A DNA stretch of 64,000 bases. Origin: Nocardiopsis sp. CC223A. Lineage in GTDB: Bacteria; Actinomycetota; Actinomycetes; Streptosporangiales; Streptosporangiaceae. The notes under the pieces are model-generated. The model searched no databases, was not told the origin of the DNA, and worked only from the letters and a program-made list of their open reading frames with translations. The position numbers and the translations under genes are program-made. The stretch covers positions 1 through 64,000 of the forward strand of contig NZ_JASFDV010000015.1 in NCBI RefSeq assembly GCF_030766825.1, read 5' to 3'. Position 1 is the first letter of the stretch; each line of letters opens with the position of its first letter. This document shows positions 63,208 to 64,000 of this stretch, piece by piece.

Positions 63208-64000
63208 TCATCGGTCCGCGACGGATTCGATCACCGGGAGCTGGACGGCGAGCAGAGTGACGTCATCGTCCTGCTCATACCCTTCGAGCATGCTCTCAAC
63301 AAGGTACTCCAGCATCTGCTGTGGATCGCCCACCACTTCCGGCGGGGCCGAGGACGCCACGTCGACGAGCTCGTCGAGCCCGCAGTCGACGGACCGTTTG
63401 CGGTTCTCGACCAGTCCATCGGAGTAGAGGGCCACGGTGTTACCGGGTTGGACGAAGAATTTGTGATGCCCCCGCACGGACGTGATCCCCAACGGCGTGT
63501 CGGGGTCGGTGTCCAGCAGTGAGGGCCGGGCTCCGCCCGCGACGACCAGCGGCGGCAGATGCCCCGCGTTGCTGAGGTCGAGCTGGCCGGTGACCGGGTC
63601 CAGGACGAAGTACACCAGGGTGGTGACCTGGTCCATGGCCTCGGTGGCGCTGAACATGCGGTCCAGTCCGGTGAGGACATCGGCGGGCTCCGGCATGGAG
63701 AACGCCAATGCGCGCAACGCGTTGCGGATGCGACTCATTCCCGCGGCGGCCGGAATGCCCTTGCCCATGACGTCGCCGAGCACCCCGGCGATGCGCCCGT
63801 CGGGCAGCGGGAAGGCGTCGTACCAGTCGCCGCCGACCTGGACGTGGCGGGAGCCGGAGCGGTAGTACGCGGCCAGTCGCACCCCGCGCACGTCGGGCAG
63901 TTCCTCGGGGAGCAGGCTGCGCTGGAGCTCCTCGGCGGTGTTGTGCTCCTGCTCGTAGAGGGCGGCCCGGCCGATGGCCAGGGCGCACTGCCCGGCCAGG
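63208..64000 (-). CDS. PP2C/SpoIIE-type serine phosphatase, 5' part missing
   Basis: The C-terminal 263 residues of a phosphatase that runs off the right edge are visible. The linker ALYEQEHNTAEELQRSLLPEELP joins a lost sensor part (probably GAF) to the SpoIIE domain with metal-binding VGGDWYDAFPLPDGRIAGVLGDVMGKG, SNAGHLPPLVV, VALYSDGLVENR and DDDVTLLAV. Such proteins dephosphorylate anti-anti-sigma factors in partner-switching circuits. It is upstream of hrdB on the same strand. Confidence 0.92.
   Translation of the reverse strand, partial: LAGQCALAIGRAALYEQEHNTAEELQRSLLPEELPDVRGVRLAAYYRSGSRHVQVGGDWYDAFPLPDGRIAGVLGDVMGKGIPAAAGMSRIRNALRALAFSMPEPADVLTGLDRMFSATEAMDQVTTLVYFVLDPVTGQLDLSNAGHLPPLVVAGGARPSLLDTDPDTPLGITSVRGHHKFFVQPGNTVALYSDGLVENRKRSVDCGLDELVDVASSAPPEVVGDPQQMLEYLVESMLEGYEQDDDVTLLAVQLPVIESVADR

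Overview
The window is very GC-rich with strongly GC-biased third codon positions, frequent GTG starts and almost no AT-rich DNA, as expected of a filamentous actinomycete. The housekeeping core (HrdB-type sigma factor, a second type II topoisomerase ParE/ParC, DUF3145, DUF5998, DUF7455, a reversed-order Pat acetyltransferase) is typical of Streptomyces-like genera. A perfect CelR-type box in front of a GH81 glucanase, as known from Thermobifida, points to Nocardiopsaceae (Nocardiopsis-like). The order level is secure; the genus is an inference.

Layout. 1-4475: a two-component system divergent from an ABC-2 exporter. 4508-6504: a TetR regulator and an acyl-CoA dehydrogenase with a palindromic operator between them. 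6568-8192: FKBP isomerase and mannose-6-phosphate isomerase. 8502-10863: TetR and a 14-helix drug exporter with tandem operators. 10920-12095: MoeA-like protein. 12289-12561: tRNA-Gly, tRNA-Cys and tRNA-Val. 12647-13187: a small unknown gene pair. 13188-17224: AraC regulator, iron box, and a siderophore binding protein with two permeases but no ATPase. 17544-19144: Crp regulator overlapping a class III cyclase-like protein. 19190-25487: three dynamin-like proteins and a membrane protein. 25706-27830: MFS exporter and TetR. 27901-31982: CoxG-like protein, PucR-type regulator, LLM oxidoreductase, PEBP-like protein. 32203-35199: ATP-grasp/IMPase pair, DUF1707, DUF3145 and a 119-bp tandem duplication. 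35398-38875: sigma factor, small beta-rich protein and TPR-CHAT protease. 38877-45352: MBL hydrolase, enoyl-CoA hydratase family protein, DUF5998, Pat, PfkB kinase. 45724-51019: RecQ helicase with a phosphoribosyltransferase tail, then the GH81 glucanase. 51208-58489: ParC, carbonic anhydrase, TPR protein, cysteine synthase-like protein, transposase remnant, ParE. 58977-64000: DUF7455, GNAT, YaaA, HrdB and a PP2C phosphatase cut by the window end.

The parts most likely to hold new biology are four. First, the Crp/cyclase operon, whose product pair looks like a writer and reader of a cyclic nucleotide, converging on the dynamin operon. Second, that dynamin operon, whose middle member has lost its GTPase motifs. 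Third, the sigma factor/beta-protein/CHAT protease module, with intact protease dyad and a long inverted repeat around the protease start. Fourth, the overlapping ATP-grasp/inositol-monophosphatase-family pair.

Regulatory sequence is unusually legible: near-perfect palindromes lie next to three TetR genes or their targets, an IdeR/DmdR-like iron box precedes the siderophore genes, and many long hairpin terminators separate convergent units.
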